In this document: in pieces, positions 7,533 through 14,042 of the stretch
Numbering within the stretch: position 1 is the first letter of the stretch
Layout: every line of letters starts with the position of its first letter
Notes under the pieces: model-generated
Told to the model about the DNA's origin: nothing
Database searches by the model: none
The model's input: the letters and a program-made list of their open reading frames with translations, nothing else
DNA from: an uncultured Oscillospiraceae bacterium
Lineage (GTDB): Bacteria > Bacillota > Clostridia > Oscillospirales > Oscillospiraceae
Direction: 5' to 3'
DNA length: 14,042 nucleotides
Assembly: GCA_934668285.1 (NCBI GenBank)
Contig: CAKUNB010000031.1
Span: 1 to 14,042, forward strand
Position numbers and translations under genes: made by a program

Positions 7533-9298
7533 AAAACACCGAAAAGAAGAAAAAAGACCGTATCATTCCCCGCCTGCTGCGGGAGGCGCGGCCGATTTGG
7601 AAATGGCTGGCGCTGGCGTGCGTGCTTTGCGCGGCCATGATTCTCTGCGCTATCGTCGGGCCGAAGCTGCTCGGCGATCTGATCGACCGGTTATACGACT
7701 ACTGGAACGGAACGTTCACGGGCGACCTGCTGTCTGCGCTGCTGCCGCCCATCGGGATTCTGGCGGCGGTCTATGCGGCCTACAGCCTCATCAGCTACCT
7801 GAAAATGCTGCTGCTGAACAAGGTCGTCAGCCGCTATTTTACCTGCAACCTCCGCATCCGCATCTCCGACAAGATTCGCCGCCTGCCCGTGCGCTATGTC
7901 GACCAGACGCCCGTCGGCGACATCCTCTCGCGTATGACCGACGACGTGTCCACCATGGGCAACTACATCCACCAGATCGTCGATACGCTCATGACCGGCT
8001 TTTTGATGATCGTCGCCATCGCGGTGATGATGCTCTGCGAGGACTGGCGGCTGGCGCTGATCGTGCTGGCGCTGACGCCCGCGTCGATCGCGCTGTCGTC
8101 CTTCCTGTCGTCCAAGAGTGAGGGACATTTCTACAATATGTTCACCGAGGGCGGCAACCTCAACGCGCTCGTCGAGGAATCGTTTACGAACTTTGCCACG
8201 ACGAAGGCGTATAATCTGGAGCGCTATACCGAGGAAAAGCACAAGGTCATCAACGACCGCCGCCGCAAGACCGAGGCGAATGCGAACTTTATCTCCTCCA
8301 TCGTCCTGCCGATCATCACGTTCTCCAACGCGCTGGCTTACATTGCCATCTGCCTCGTCGGCGGCTGGCTGCTGCTGAGCGGGCGGGTGACGTCGGTCGG
8401 CGTTGTGGTGACAATTCTGCTGTATGCCAAGCAGTTTTCTTCTCCGCTGGAGCAGATCGCAAACGCCTTTGGCAGCCTGCCCCACGCGAAGGCCGCCGCC
8501 CGCCGCGTGTTCAAGATCCTCGACATGGCCGAGGAGGAGGACCCCGCCGCGCCGCTGCCCCATGTGGCGGAGGGCCGCGTCCGCTTTGCACACGTGGACT
8601 TTTCCTACGATCCGGAGGCTCCGCTGATTGAGGATTTGAACATCGATGTCAAGCCCGGCCAGAACGTCGCCATCGTCGGCCCCACCGGCGCGGGCAAGAC
8701 GACGATCGTGAACCTGCTGATGCGGTTTTACGACGTCAATCGCGGCAAAATTTTTCTCGATAAGACGGACTGTGCCACGGTTTCCCGCGAATCCGTGCGC
8801 GATCAGTTCGGCATGGTGCTGCAGGACACGTGGCTCTTCCGCGGGACGATTGCGGAAAACGTCGCCTTCGGCAAGCCCGGCGCAACGCGTGAGGAGATCA
8901 TCGCCGCCTGCGACCGCGCCTACTGCGACCACTTTATCCGCACGCTGCCCGACGGCTATGACACCGTCGTCGGCGACGACCTGACGAACCTCTCCGGCGG
9001 GCAGAAGCAGCTGCTGACTATCGCCCGCGCGATGCTGGCCGACCGGCGGCTGCTCATTCTGGACGAAGCAACGTCAAATGTCGATACTCGCACGGAGATC
9101 CTGCTGCAAAAGGCGATGGACAACCTCATGAAGGGCCGCACGTGCTTCGTGATTGCTCACCGCTTGTCCACGATCGTCGATTCCGACCTCATTCTGGTGC
9201 TGGATCACGGCCACATCGTCGAGCAGGGCACCCATCGCGAGCTGCTGGCAAAGCAGGGCTTCTACCATAAAATCTACACCAGCCAGTATGCGATCTGA
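7529..9298 (+). CDS. ABC exporter half-transporter, canonical-site subunit
   Basis: A 589-residue partner of the preceding gene, with a lysine-rich cytoplasmic start, six predicted membrane helices and a C-terminal ATPase. The motifs are all canonical: Walker A GPTGAGKTT (384-392), Q-loop MVLQDTWLF, signature LSGGQ (488-492), Walker B LILDEATSNVD with Glu513, and switch His544 (IAHRL). In the heterodimer the working ATP site should combine this Walker A/B with the signature of the first subunit; the other site would bind but hardly hydrolyse ATP. GGGAGG sits about ten bases upstream of the ATG inside the preceding gene, and the four-base overlap implies coupled translation and balanced amounts of both halves. 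Confidence 0.95.
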   Translation: MKNTEKKKKDRIIPRLLREARPIWKWLALACVLCAAMILCAIVGPKLLGDLIDRLYDYWNGTFTGDLLSALLPPIGILAAVYAAYSLISYLKMLLLNKVVSRYFTCNLRIRISDKIRRLPVRYVDQTPVGDILSRMTDDVSTMGNYIHQIVDTLMTGFLMIVAIAVMMLCEDWRLALIVLALTPASIALSSFLSSKSEGHFYNMFTEGGNLNALVEESFTNFATTKAYNLERYTEEKHKVINDRRRKTEANANFISSIVLPIITFSNALAYIAICLVGGWLLLSGRVTSVGVVVTILLYAKQFSSPLEQIANAFGSLPHAKAAARRVFKILDMAEEEDPAAPLPHVAEGRVRFAHVDFSYDPEAPLIEDLNIDVKPGQNVAIVGPTGAGKTTIVNLLMRFYDVNRGKIFLDKTDCATVSRESVRDQFGMVLQDTWLFRGTIAENVAFGKPGATREEIIAACDRAYCDHFIRTLPDGYDTVVGDDLTNLSGGQKQLLTIARAMLADRRLLILDEATSNVDTRTEILLQKAMDNLMKGRTCFVIAHRLSTIVDSDLILVLDHGHIVEQGTHRELLAKQGFYHKIYTSQYAI

Positions 9299-9309
9299 CG
9301 GAGGGAAGA

Positions 9310-9837
9310 ATGGAAACAATCAGCGTCAACGGCGCAGACTGGGCCGTCGAGCGCCTGCTCGGCAAGGGCAAGGGCGGCTATTCGTACCTTGCCCGCCGCG
9401 AGGGGCGGGCCGCCGTCGTCAAGCAGATTCACCACGAGCCGTGCAGCTATTATCAGTTCGGCGATAAGCTGGCCGCCGAGCTGCGGGACTACGAACGCCT
9501 CCGGCAGGTCGGCATTCCCATGCCCGCGCTGCTGGAGGTCGACCGCGCCGCTGAGCGGCTGGTCAAGGAGTATATTGCAGGCCCGACGGTTTTCGAGCTG
9601 GTGCGCGACGGGCAGATGCGGCCGGAGTATCTGGCACAGGTCGAGGCCATGTGCGCGCTGCTCTATCCGGCGGGGCTGAACATCGACTATTACCCGACGA
9701 ATTTCATCCCGCAGCAGGGCCGCCTGTTCTACGTCGACTACGAATGCAATCCCTACGCGGAGCAGTGGGATTTTGACCACTGGGGCCGCCAGTACTGGGC
9801 CAGAACACCGGCCTTTTTGAAAGCCCTCGAGGGATAA
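9310..9837 (+). CDS. Small protein-kinase-like protein coupled to the exporter
   Basis: A 175-residue soluble protein whose motifs fit a minimal RIO/Bud32-like kinase fold. It has a glycine-rich loop LGKGKGGYSY (17-26), Lys38 in AVVKQ as the ATP-binding lysine, a helix with Glu57/Glu62, and a hinge-like KEYIAGPTV (86-94). The catalytic loop is NIDYYPTNF (Asp126, Asn131, the D-x4-N spacing of kinases) and the metal-binding segment FYVDYE (Asp143) replaces DFG. The usual HxD histidine is Asn124. The C-lobe ends about 30 residues after the metal site, far shorter than Hanks-type kinases. It starts 11 bases after the exporter stop with GGAGG in the gap, so it is in the operon. It could phosphorylate a protein or a small molecule; its target is unknown, though the exporter or its cargo is the obvious candidate. 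Confidence 0.75.
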   Translation: METISVNGADWAVERLLGKGKGGYSYLARREGRAAVVKQIHHEPCSYYQFGDKLAAELRDYERLRQVGIPMPALLEVDRAAERLVKEYIAGPTVFELVRDGQMRPEYLAQVEAMCALLYPAGLNIDYYPTNFIPQQGRLFYVDYECNPYAEQWDFDHWGRQYWARTPAFLKALEG

Positions 9838-9840
9838 AGC

Positions 9841-9874
9841 AACCGCTCCCCGCCAAGAACGACGGGGAGCGGTT
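9841..9874. terminator. 12-bp hairpin after the exporter-kinase operon
   Basis: Perfect inverted repeat AACCGCTCCCCG / CGGGGAGCGGTT around a ten-base loop, starting three bases after the kinase stop. On the plus strand no U-tract follows. On the minus strand it directly follows the 20-base motif of repeat copy B, with TTGCTTT beyond. It could terminate transcription from both sides (the kinase gene and rsmA are convergent). Confidence 0.6.
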
Positions 9875-9990
9875 CAGACTGTCGAAGAAGTCCGATTTTG
9901 TCATTGCGAGGCCGCTTTGCGGCCGTGGCAATCTCGCGGAATTGTTTTGATATTTCGATAGATTAGGGCGAATACGGAACTTCCTGCACG
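9874..9990 (-). repeat. Interspersed repeat, partial inverted copy B
   Basis: Read on the minus strand, these 117 bases align without gaps to 5494-5610. By eye there are about 12 differences, seven of them in the small hairpin of the right arm. That hairpin keeps its stem through a paired change (GGCCC/GGGCC becomes GGCCG/CGGCC). The left arm of the complete copy is missing: similarity stops at TCGTGCAGG and different sequence (a short CCCC/GGGG-flanked stretch near 9997-10011) follows. The remaining bases to rsmA hold only a six-base hairpin AGAATA/TATTCT over its stop codon. Confidence 0.85.
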
Positions 9991-10039
9991 ATGAGCGCCC
10001 CTACGCGGGGGAATGTTGCTTGTCGCGTTAAGAATAGCT

Positions 10040-10903
10040 TTATTCTGAAAGCCGCTGGTGGAGGGCGTTTGAGAGGCGGGCGAAGGTGGGGATGTCCAGC
10101 GTTTCGCCGCGGACGGTGGGGTCAATGCTGCAGTCCGTCAGCAGCTGCGCCAGCTCGGCGCGGCTGAGCGTACCGAAGGCGGCGGACAGGCCGTTGAGCA
10201 GGGTCTTGCGCCGCATGGCAAAGGCGGCGCGGACGGTGCGGAAGAACATGGCCTCGTCTTCGATCTCTGCGGGCGGCTCGTGCGTTTGCAGCCGGATGAC
10301 GGCGCTCGTGACCTTCGGCTGGGGGATAAAGCAGCTCGGCGGCACGTCAAACAGCAGCTCCGGCGCGGCGTAGTACTGGCACAGAATGCTGAAGGCGGAG
10401 TAATCCGCCGTACCGGCGCGGGCGCAGATGCGCTGCGCGACCTCCTTCTGCACCATAACGGTGACCGCCTCGAAGCAGCGGCTTTCCAGCAGCTTCGTCA
10501 GAATCGGAGAGGTAATATAATAAGGCAGATTTGCGCAGGCCAGCGGCCGCAGACCGGCGAATTTTTCGGCGACGAGTGCCGGAAGGTCGGCCTTGAGCGC
10601 ATCGAGATAGAGAATTTCGAGATGTTCAAAGCCGCCGACTGTCTCGGCCAGCACGGGCGCGAGGGTGGTGTCGACCTCGAGCGCGACGACCTTACCGGCG
10701 CGGAGGCACAGCTCCTGCGTCAGCGGCCCAAAGCCCGGCCCGATCTCCAGCACGCCGCAGCGTGCGTCCACGCCGCTCTCGGCGGCAATGCGCTCGGGCA
10801 CCCACCGCTGCGTCAGAAAATTCTGCCCCTTGGATTTGGAAAAATGGAATCCGTATTTTGCCAGCAGCGCCTTGATCTGCTGCAGATTGCAGACATCTAT
10901 CAT
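10040..10903 (-). CDS. rsmA: 16S rRNA (adenine1518/1519-N6)-dimethyltransferase
   Basis: RsmA (KsgA) dimethylates two adjacent adenines in helix 45 of 16S rRNA late in 30S assembly, using S-adenosylmethionine. The 287-residue length is normal. Visible are the family opening KYGFHFSKSKGQNFL, the SAM-binding motif LEIGPGFGPLT, the acidic ALEVD, the catalytic NLPYYIT, and the C-terminal small domain with FIPQPKVTSAVIRL and AAFAMRRKTL. The ATG at 10903 has AAGGGG about eight bases upstream. It lies 60 bases downstream of the YabE-like gene, as in Bacillus, where rnmV separates the two. It has its own promoter and is convergent with the exporter-kinase operon. Confidence 0.97.
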   Translation of the reverse strand: MIDVCNLQQIKALLAKYGFHFSKSKGQNFLTQRWVPERIAAESGVDARCGVLEIGPGFGPLTQELCLRAGKVVALEVDTTLAPVLAETVGGFEHLEILYLDALKADLPALVAEKFAGLRPLACANLPYYITSPILTKLLESRCFEAVTVMVQKEVAQRICARAGTADYSAFSILCQYYAAPELLFDVPPSCFIPQPKVTSAVIRLQTHEPPAEIEDEAMFFRTVRAAFAMRRKTLLNGLSAAFGTLSRAELAQLLTDCSIDPTVRGETLDIPTFARLSNALHQRLSE

Positions 10904-10910
10904 AACAACA

Positions 10911-10943
10911 GCCCCTTTTCCGCCATTTTAGCAGAAAAGGGGC
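10911..10943 (-). terminator. Hairpin between the YabE-like gene and rsmA
   Basis: A perfect 10-bp stem GCCCCTTTTC / GAAAAGGGGC with a 13-base loop, 20 bases after the YabE-like stop. On the minus strand it is followed by TGTTGTT, a poor U-tract. For readthrough transcripts it would stop transcription or hide the rsmA ribosome binding site (AAGGGG in its 3' arm); transcripts from the rsmA promoter start inside it and escape. Confidence 0.45.
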
Positions 10944-10953
10944 CGTTTTGCAA
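10925..10953 (-). promoter_or_regulatory. Promoter of rsmA
   Basis: On the minus strand: -35 TTGCAA (10953-10948), 17-bp spacer, -10 TAAAAT (10930-10925), with an upstream TGC giving an extended -10. The predicted start is near 10918, leaving a leader of about 15 bases containing AAGGGG before the ATG. The -10 box sits in the loop of the hairpin at 10911-10943. Confidence 0.6.
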
Positions 10954-10963
10954 GCGCCTTGGC

Positions 10964-12091
10964 TTATTTCAGGATGTAGACGGTGCAGGTACGGACGCCG
11001 AAGTCCCAGCACTCGGCAAAGGTGTCGAAATACAGGTCGATGCGATTGCCGATGATGTTGCCGCCGGTGTCCTCCGCGACGCAGTAGCCGTAGACATACT
11101 GGCCGTCGTCGGAAACGACGTACATTTTCGTGCCGATGGGGATGACCTTCGGGTCGACGGCGATTGCGCCGACGCGGGCGACGGTACCGCTGTAGGTATA
11201 GCCGGTGTAGCCCTCGCAGGAGTAGGCCGTTGCAGTTACAGTCAGGGTTTTGGTGTAGGTGTACGAGGTACCGGTGGAGGTGGTGATGGTATTTTCGGTG
11301 ATCTCCTCGGTGGAAACGGCGGGCTTCTGAACGGGAGGCTCCGCCTTGTCCTGTGCGGGGACGGTCTGCTGCGGGATGCGCGTCTCCGGCTCGTCGGGCT
11401 GCTCGCGCAGGGTGCGGTCGGAGCTGCGAATGATCAGACGGGTCACCGCAGCGGTGACGGTCTGCGTGTCGACGGTCTCGCGGGAGACCTCCGTGCCGTT
11501 TTCGTAGACGACCTTCTCCGTGTGGTGGATAATGCCGTTTACGCCGTCAACGAGCACCAGCTCGGTGTCCGGCTCCAGCTCGGGGTCCTCAAAATAGTTC
11601 GTCTCATAGGGGACGATTTCGTCATACTCCTCGGTCACGGTTTCGCGGTTGACGATCTCCAGCACCATGCCGTCGTGGGTGGGGCTGTCGGCCTCGCAGG
11701 ACAGAACGTCGCCCTCGCGCAGTTCAATGCCCGCGCGCTGCAGCAGCGCGCCGACGGTTTCGCCGTAGGTGCCGATGACGCTCTCCTCTCCGCGGTAAAC
11801 GACGGTCACCATCTGCATCCTCTGAATGTCGATGCGGCTCACGCCGTCGCCGTAGGTTGTAGTATAGGTATCCTCCTCGCTCAGCTCAATACCTACCTCG
11901 TCGAGTACAACGTCGGGATCGTCGCTGTAGGACTTGTGAACGGTTACGAAATCACCGTCGGTGATGACGTAGCTGTTCTGCGCAAAAACGGTCAGCGTCA
12001 TAATGGCGGCCAGCGCGGCAATGATGGTCAGAATTGCAAGAATTCGGTGCGGCAGCCGGACGATGAGGCGTCTGCGTTTTGGTCTGTGCAT
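10964..12091 (-). CDS. yabE: YabE-like cell-wall protein (DUF348, G5 and 3D domains)
   Basis: A membrane-anchored or secreted protein of the Rpf/YabE group, thought to cleave or remodel peptidoglycan. The start at 12091 is chosen because AGAAAGGAGG lies nine bases upstream; an upstream in-frame start to 12166 would lie in the promoter. The 375 residues comprise a basic head, a membrane segment or signal (16-38), two DUF348 repeats (about 40-85 and 95-150), a G5 domain (about 148-224), a Pro/Glu/Thr linker (about 225-280) and a C-terminal 3D domain (285-375). The 3D domain keeps its three aspartates: Asp313 (AVDP), Asp341 (EDTGG) and Asp352 (IDLYF), as in lytic transglycosylase-like enzymes. 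The position before rsmA matches Bacillus yabE. Confidence 0.92.
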   Translation of the reverse strand: MHRPKRRRLIVRLPHRILAILTIIAALAAIMTLTVFAQNSYVITDGDFVTVHKSYSDDPDVVLDEVGIELSEEDTYTTTYGDGVSRIDIQRMQMVTVVYRGEESVIGTYGETVGALLQRAGIELREGDVLSCEADSPTHDGMVLEIVNRETVTEEYDEIVPYETNYFEDPELEPDTELVLVDGVNGIIHHTEKVVYENGTEVSRETVDTQTVTAAVTRLIIRSSDRTLREQPDEPETRIPQQTVPAQDKAEPPVQKPAVSTEEITENTITTSTGTSYTYTKTLTVTATAYSCEGYTGYTYSGTVARVGAIAVDPKVIPIGTKMYVVSDDGQYVYGYCVAEDTGGNIIGNRIDLYFDTFAECWDFGVRTCTVYILK

Positions 12092-12119
12092 CAGAGTATT
12101 CCTCCTTTCTGTTGGGGTC

Positions 12120-12156
12120 GGTTTCAAGGCCGAAACCATTGTTACTTTATTGTAAC
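12120..12156 (-). promoter_or_regulatory. Two small hairpins in the leader of the YabE-like gene
   Basis: The leader holds GTTAC-N6-GTAAC (12141-12156), which begins about three bases into the transcript, and GGTTTC-N6-GAAACC (12120-12137), just upstream of the ribosome binding site. They could be RNA stem-loops that stabilise the 5' end, or the first could be a DNA operator. No known riboswitch class is recognised. Confidence 0.4.
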
Positions 12157-12165
12157 TGCGAGACA

Positions 12166-12193
12166 ATTATAACATTTTTTTCGGATTTGTCAA
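12166..12193 (-). promoter_or_regulatory. Promoter of the YabE-like gene
   Basis: On the minus strand: consensus TTGACA (12193-12188), 16-bp spacer, perfect TATAAT (12171-12166). The predicted start is near 12159, giving a leader of about 68 bases. Confidence 0.85.
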
Positions 12194-12347
12194 GCTTTTT
12201 CGTATTTTTACTGTTTTTTACAAACTTTTTACTCCGTTATGTAAACGGCGTTTTATTCTATATGCACGGATTTGCCAGCAAAAACAGCACAACATCTTGT
12301 GAAATAATTACAAAATAGTTAACATAATTTCCATAATCAGAAACCAT
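12194..12347. other. AT-rich divergent intergenic stretch, no gene seen
   Basis: An AT-rich region between the leftward YabE promoter and the rightward thrS promoter. Short frames across it have no ribosome binding site or recognisable product. A five-base inverted repeat CCGTT/AACGG is the only structure noted. Confidence 0.6.
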
Positions 12348-12376
12348 TTGACAACCGCATAAAAACGTGCTATAGT
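12348..12376 (+). promoter_or_regulatory. Promoter of the thrS T-box leader
   Basis: Consensus TTGACA (12348-12353), 17-bp spacer, TATAGT (12371-12376). The predicted start is near 12383, at the beginning of the T-box leader. Confidence 0.85.
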
Positions 12377-12382
12377 AGGGCA

Positions 12383-12634
12383 ACAAAGAGGCTTTGACGG
12401 AGACGAGGGCGAAGCTGTTCGGGCAGAGAGGGAATCGTTTTTGCTGCAAGATTCCTGCGAACGGGCCGCCTTTCCACCACTCCCGAGCCGCTCCGCTGAG
12501 GGCTTGCCGTCAGGCGGAGACGGGTGCGCCCGTTATCGCGCAAACGAGCGGCAGTGTCCGGATTGGCGGCGCTGCAAGCAGGGTGGAACCGTGGGATTTT
12601 TTCTCACCCCTGAATTTTTCAGGGGTGATTTTTT
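12383..12634 (+). ncRNA. Threonine T-box riboswitch (specifier ACC)
   Basis: A leader of about 250 bases that senses uncharged tRNA-Thr and lets transcription enter thrS. Signs are AGAGAG (12425-12430) in stem I, the likely specifier ACC at 12476-12478 followed by the usual ACTCCCGAGCC context, stem III ACGGG/CCCGT (12520-12533) followed by TATCG, and the T-box AGGGTGGAACCG (12580-12591). The antiterminator should pair AGGGTG with CACCCCT in the 5' arm of the terminator. ACC encodes Thr, matching the downstream gene. The stem I limits are approximate. Confidence 0.93.
12604..12634 (+). terminator. T-box-controlled intrinsic terminator
   Basis: An 11-bp perfect stem TCACCCCTGAA / TTCAGGGGTGA with loop TTT, followed by six T residues (12629-12634). 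This is the off-state structure of the T-box leader, 32 bases before the thrS start. Confidence 0.93.
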
Positions 12635-12666
12635 GTTGCCCCTAAGAACTTAAGGAGGGAAACATC

Positions 12667-14042
12667 ATGTCCGAAGAAAATCTGTACACCTTTGAAAACG
12701 AAGCCTACCGCAAGACCTATTGGCACACCTGCTCCCATGTGATGGCGCAGGCGGTCAAGCGTCTGTACCCGCAGGTCAAGCTCGCCATCGGCCCGTCGAT
12801 CGACAACGGCTGGTACTACGACTTTGACTCCGACTTCTCCTTTACGCAGGAGCATCTGGATGCCATCGAGGCCGAGATGAAGAAGATCTGCAAGGAAAAG
12901 CTGCCCCTCGTCCGTTCGGAGAAGCCCCGTGCCGAGGCCATCGCCTATATGGAGGAAAAGGACGAGCCGTACAAGGTCGAGCTGATCAACGATCTGCCGG
13001 AGGACGCGGTCATTTCGTTCTATACGCAGGGCGAATTTACCGATCTGTGCGCCGGTCCGCATCTGGATTCCACCGGCCGCATCAAGGCAAACGCCTTCAA
13101 GCTGACGCAGTGCTGCGGCGCTTACTGGCGCGGCGACTCCAAGCGCAAGATGCTGCAAAGAATCTACGGTGTCGCCTTCCAGAAAAAGGACGAGCTGGAC
13201 GAATATCTGCAAGCGCAGGAGGAAGCCCGCAAGCGCGACCACAACAAGCTCGGCCGCGAGCTGGAATTCTTCACCACCGTCGATGTCATCGGCCAGGGCC
13301 TGCCGATTCTGCTGCCGAAGGGCGCACGCGTCGTGCAGCTGCTGCAGCGCTGGGTTGAGGATGTCGAGCAGAAGAAGGGCTATCTGCTGACCAAGACCCC
13401 GCTCATGGCCAAGCGTGAGCTGTATAAAATTTCCGGACACTGGGATCACTATCTGGACGGAATGTTTGTCCTCGGCGATCCGCACGATGAAACGAAGGAA
13501 TGCTTCGCCCTGCGCCCGATGACCTGCCCGTTCCAGTATCAGGTCTATCTCAACCGCCAGCGCTCCTACCGCGACCTGCCGATGCGGCTGGGCGAAACGT
13601 CCACGCTGTTCCGCAACGAGGATTCCGGCGAAATGCACGGTCTCATCCGCGTTCGCCAGTTCACCATCTCCGAGGGCCATCTGGTCCTCCGTCCCGACCA
13701 GCTTGAGGAAGAATTCAAGGGCTGCCTTGAGCTTGCCAAGTATATGCTCGGCACGGTCGGTATGCTCGACAAATGCACCTTCCGCTTCTCGCAGTGGGAT
13801 CCGGCCAACCCCAACAACAAATATGAGGGTACGGCGGAGCAGTGGAACCATGCGCAGAGCGTCATGGAGCGCATTCTGAACGACCTCGATGTCAACTACT
13901 CCATCGGCATCGACGAGGCAGCCTTCTACGGTCCGAAGCTGGACATTCAGTATAAGAACGTCTACGGCAAGGAGGACACCCTCGTTACCATTCAGATCGA
14001 TATGCTGCTGGCCGAGCGCTTCGGTATGTACTATATCGACGA
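12667..14042 (+). CDS. thrS: Threonyl-tRNA synthetase, 5' part (no TGS domain)
   Basis: Charges tRNA-Thr; 458 codons are present and the frame is open at the right edge. The ATG at 12667 follows AAGGAGG by eight bases. The protein starts almost directly at the editing domain: HTCSH (His20, His24) and CAGPH (Cys128, His132) are its metal/editing residues. The N-terminal TGS domain of about 60 residues found in most bacterial ThrRS is absent. In the catalytic core, Cys287 (MTCPFQ) and His338 (SEGH) fit two of the three zinc ligands, motif 2 is FRNEDSGEMHG (Arg316), and AFYGPKLDI is typical. Motif 3, the third zinc ligand and the anticodon-binding domain lie beyond the window. SEGH and MTCPFQ differ from the usual QDDAH and MNCPGH, marking a divergent ThrRS branch. 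Confidence 0.96.
   Translation, partial: MSEENLYTFENEAYRKTYWHTCSHVMAQAVKRLYPQVKLAIGPSIDNGWYYDFDSDFSFTQEHLDAIEAEMKKICKEKLPLVRSEKPRAEAIAYMEEKDEPYKVELINDLPEDAVISFYTQGEFTDLCAGPHLDSTGRIKANAFKLTQCCGAYWRGDSKRKMLQRIYGVAFQKKDELDEYLQAQEEARKRDHNKLGRELEFFTTVDVIGQGLPILLPKGARVVQLLQRWVEDVEQKKGYLLTKTPLMAKRELYKISGHWDHYLDGMFVLGDPHDETKECFALRPMTCPFQYQVYLNRQRSYRDLPMRLGETSTLFRNEDSGEMHGLIRVRQFTISEGHLVLRPDQLEEEFKGCLELAKYMLGTVGMLDKCTFRFSQWDPANPNNKYEGTAEQWNHAQSVMERILNDLDVNYSIGIDEAAFYGPKLDIQYKNVYGKEDTLVTIQIDMLLAERFGMYYID

Noticed and set aside
12092..12166. An upstream start for the YabE-like protein at 12166
   Set aside because: It lies in the -10 box of the promoter, so it would not be in the transcript. The ATG at 12091 has an AGGAGG site.
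10280..12172. A 630-codon plus-strand frame across rsmA and the YabE-like gene
   Set aside because: It is antisense to two well-supported genes and crosses their intergenic region. The composition is biased and no domain is recognisable.
12079..12449. Short frames in the yabE-thrS intergenic region
   Set aside because: They overlap promoters and the T-box leader and have no ribosome binding site.
12619..13851. A 410-codon minus-strand frame over thrS
   Set aside because: It is a shadow of the thrS frame with no ribosome binding site or known motif.

Overview
The window looks like chromosome of a GC-rich, gut-type Clostridia bacterium, probably Oscillospiraceae. The grounds are a T-box leader on thrS, SigA-type promoters of TTGACA/TATAAT form, AGGAGG ribosome binding sites, a YabE-type 3D-domain protein next to rsmA, and the CATTGCGAG...GTGGCAATC interspersed repeat. 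The genus cannot be fixed from sequence alone.

Left third (1-5330, minus strand): an overlapping operon secA -> pgeF -> family-5 solute-binding lipoprotein. It is read leftward from an extended -10 promoter near 5329, and both gene junctions overlap by 3-4 bases. It ends in strong hairpins at 35-102.

Middle (5390-9990, plus strand): a promoter with a palindromic operator at its start site (5392-5435), an interspersed inverted-repeat element (5459-5629), a second promoter (5706-5734), then three tightly coupled genes. These are two half-transporters forming an asymmetric heterodimeric ABC exporter (one degenerate, one canonical ATPase site) and a 175-residue protein-kinase-like protein. A second, partial, inverted copy of the repeat follows (9874-9990), so the three-gene cassette is bracketed by inverted repeats. 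No regulator gene is present although an operator-like site is.

Right part (10040-12193, minus strand): a YabE-like cell-wall protein (DUF348/G5/3D) and then rsmA (ksgA), each with its own recognisable promoter. The usual Bacillus intervening gene rnmV is absent.

Right end (12348-14042, plus strand): a promoter, a threonine T-box riboswitch with specifier ACC and terminator, and the 5' part of thrS, which lacks the N-terminal TGS domain and runs off the window.

Most genes are housekeeping (secretion, peptidoglycan editing and remodelling, rRNA methylation, tRNA charging). The less ordinary material is the exporter-kinase cassette with its orphan operator, and a 20-base motif that abuts a different hairpin at each of three places.
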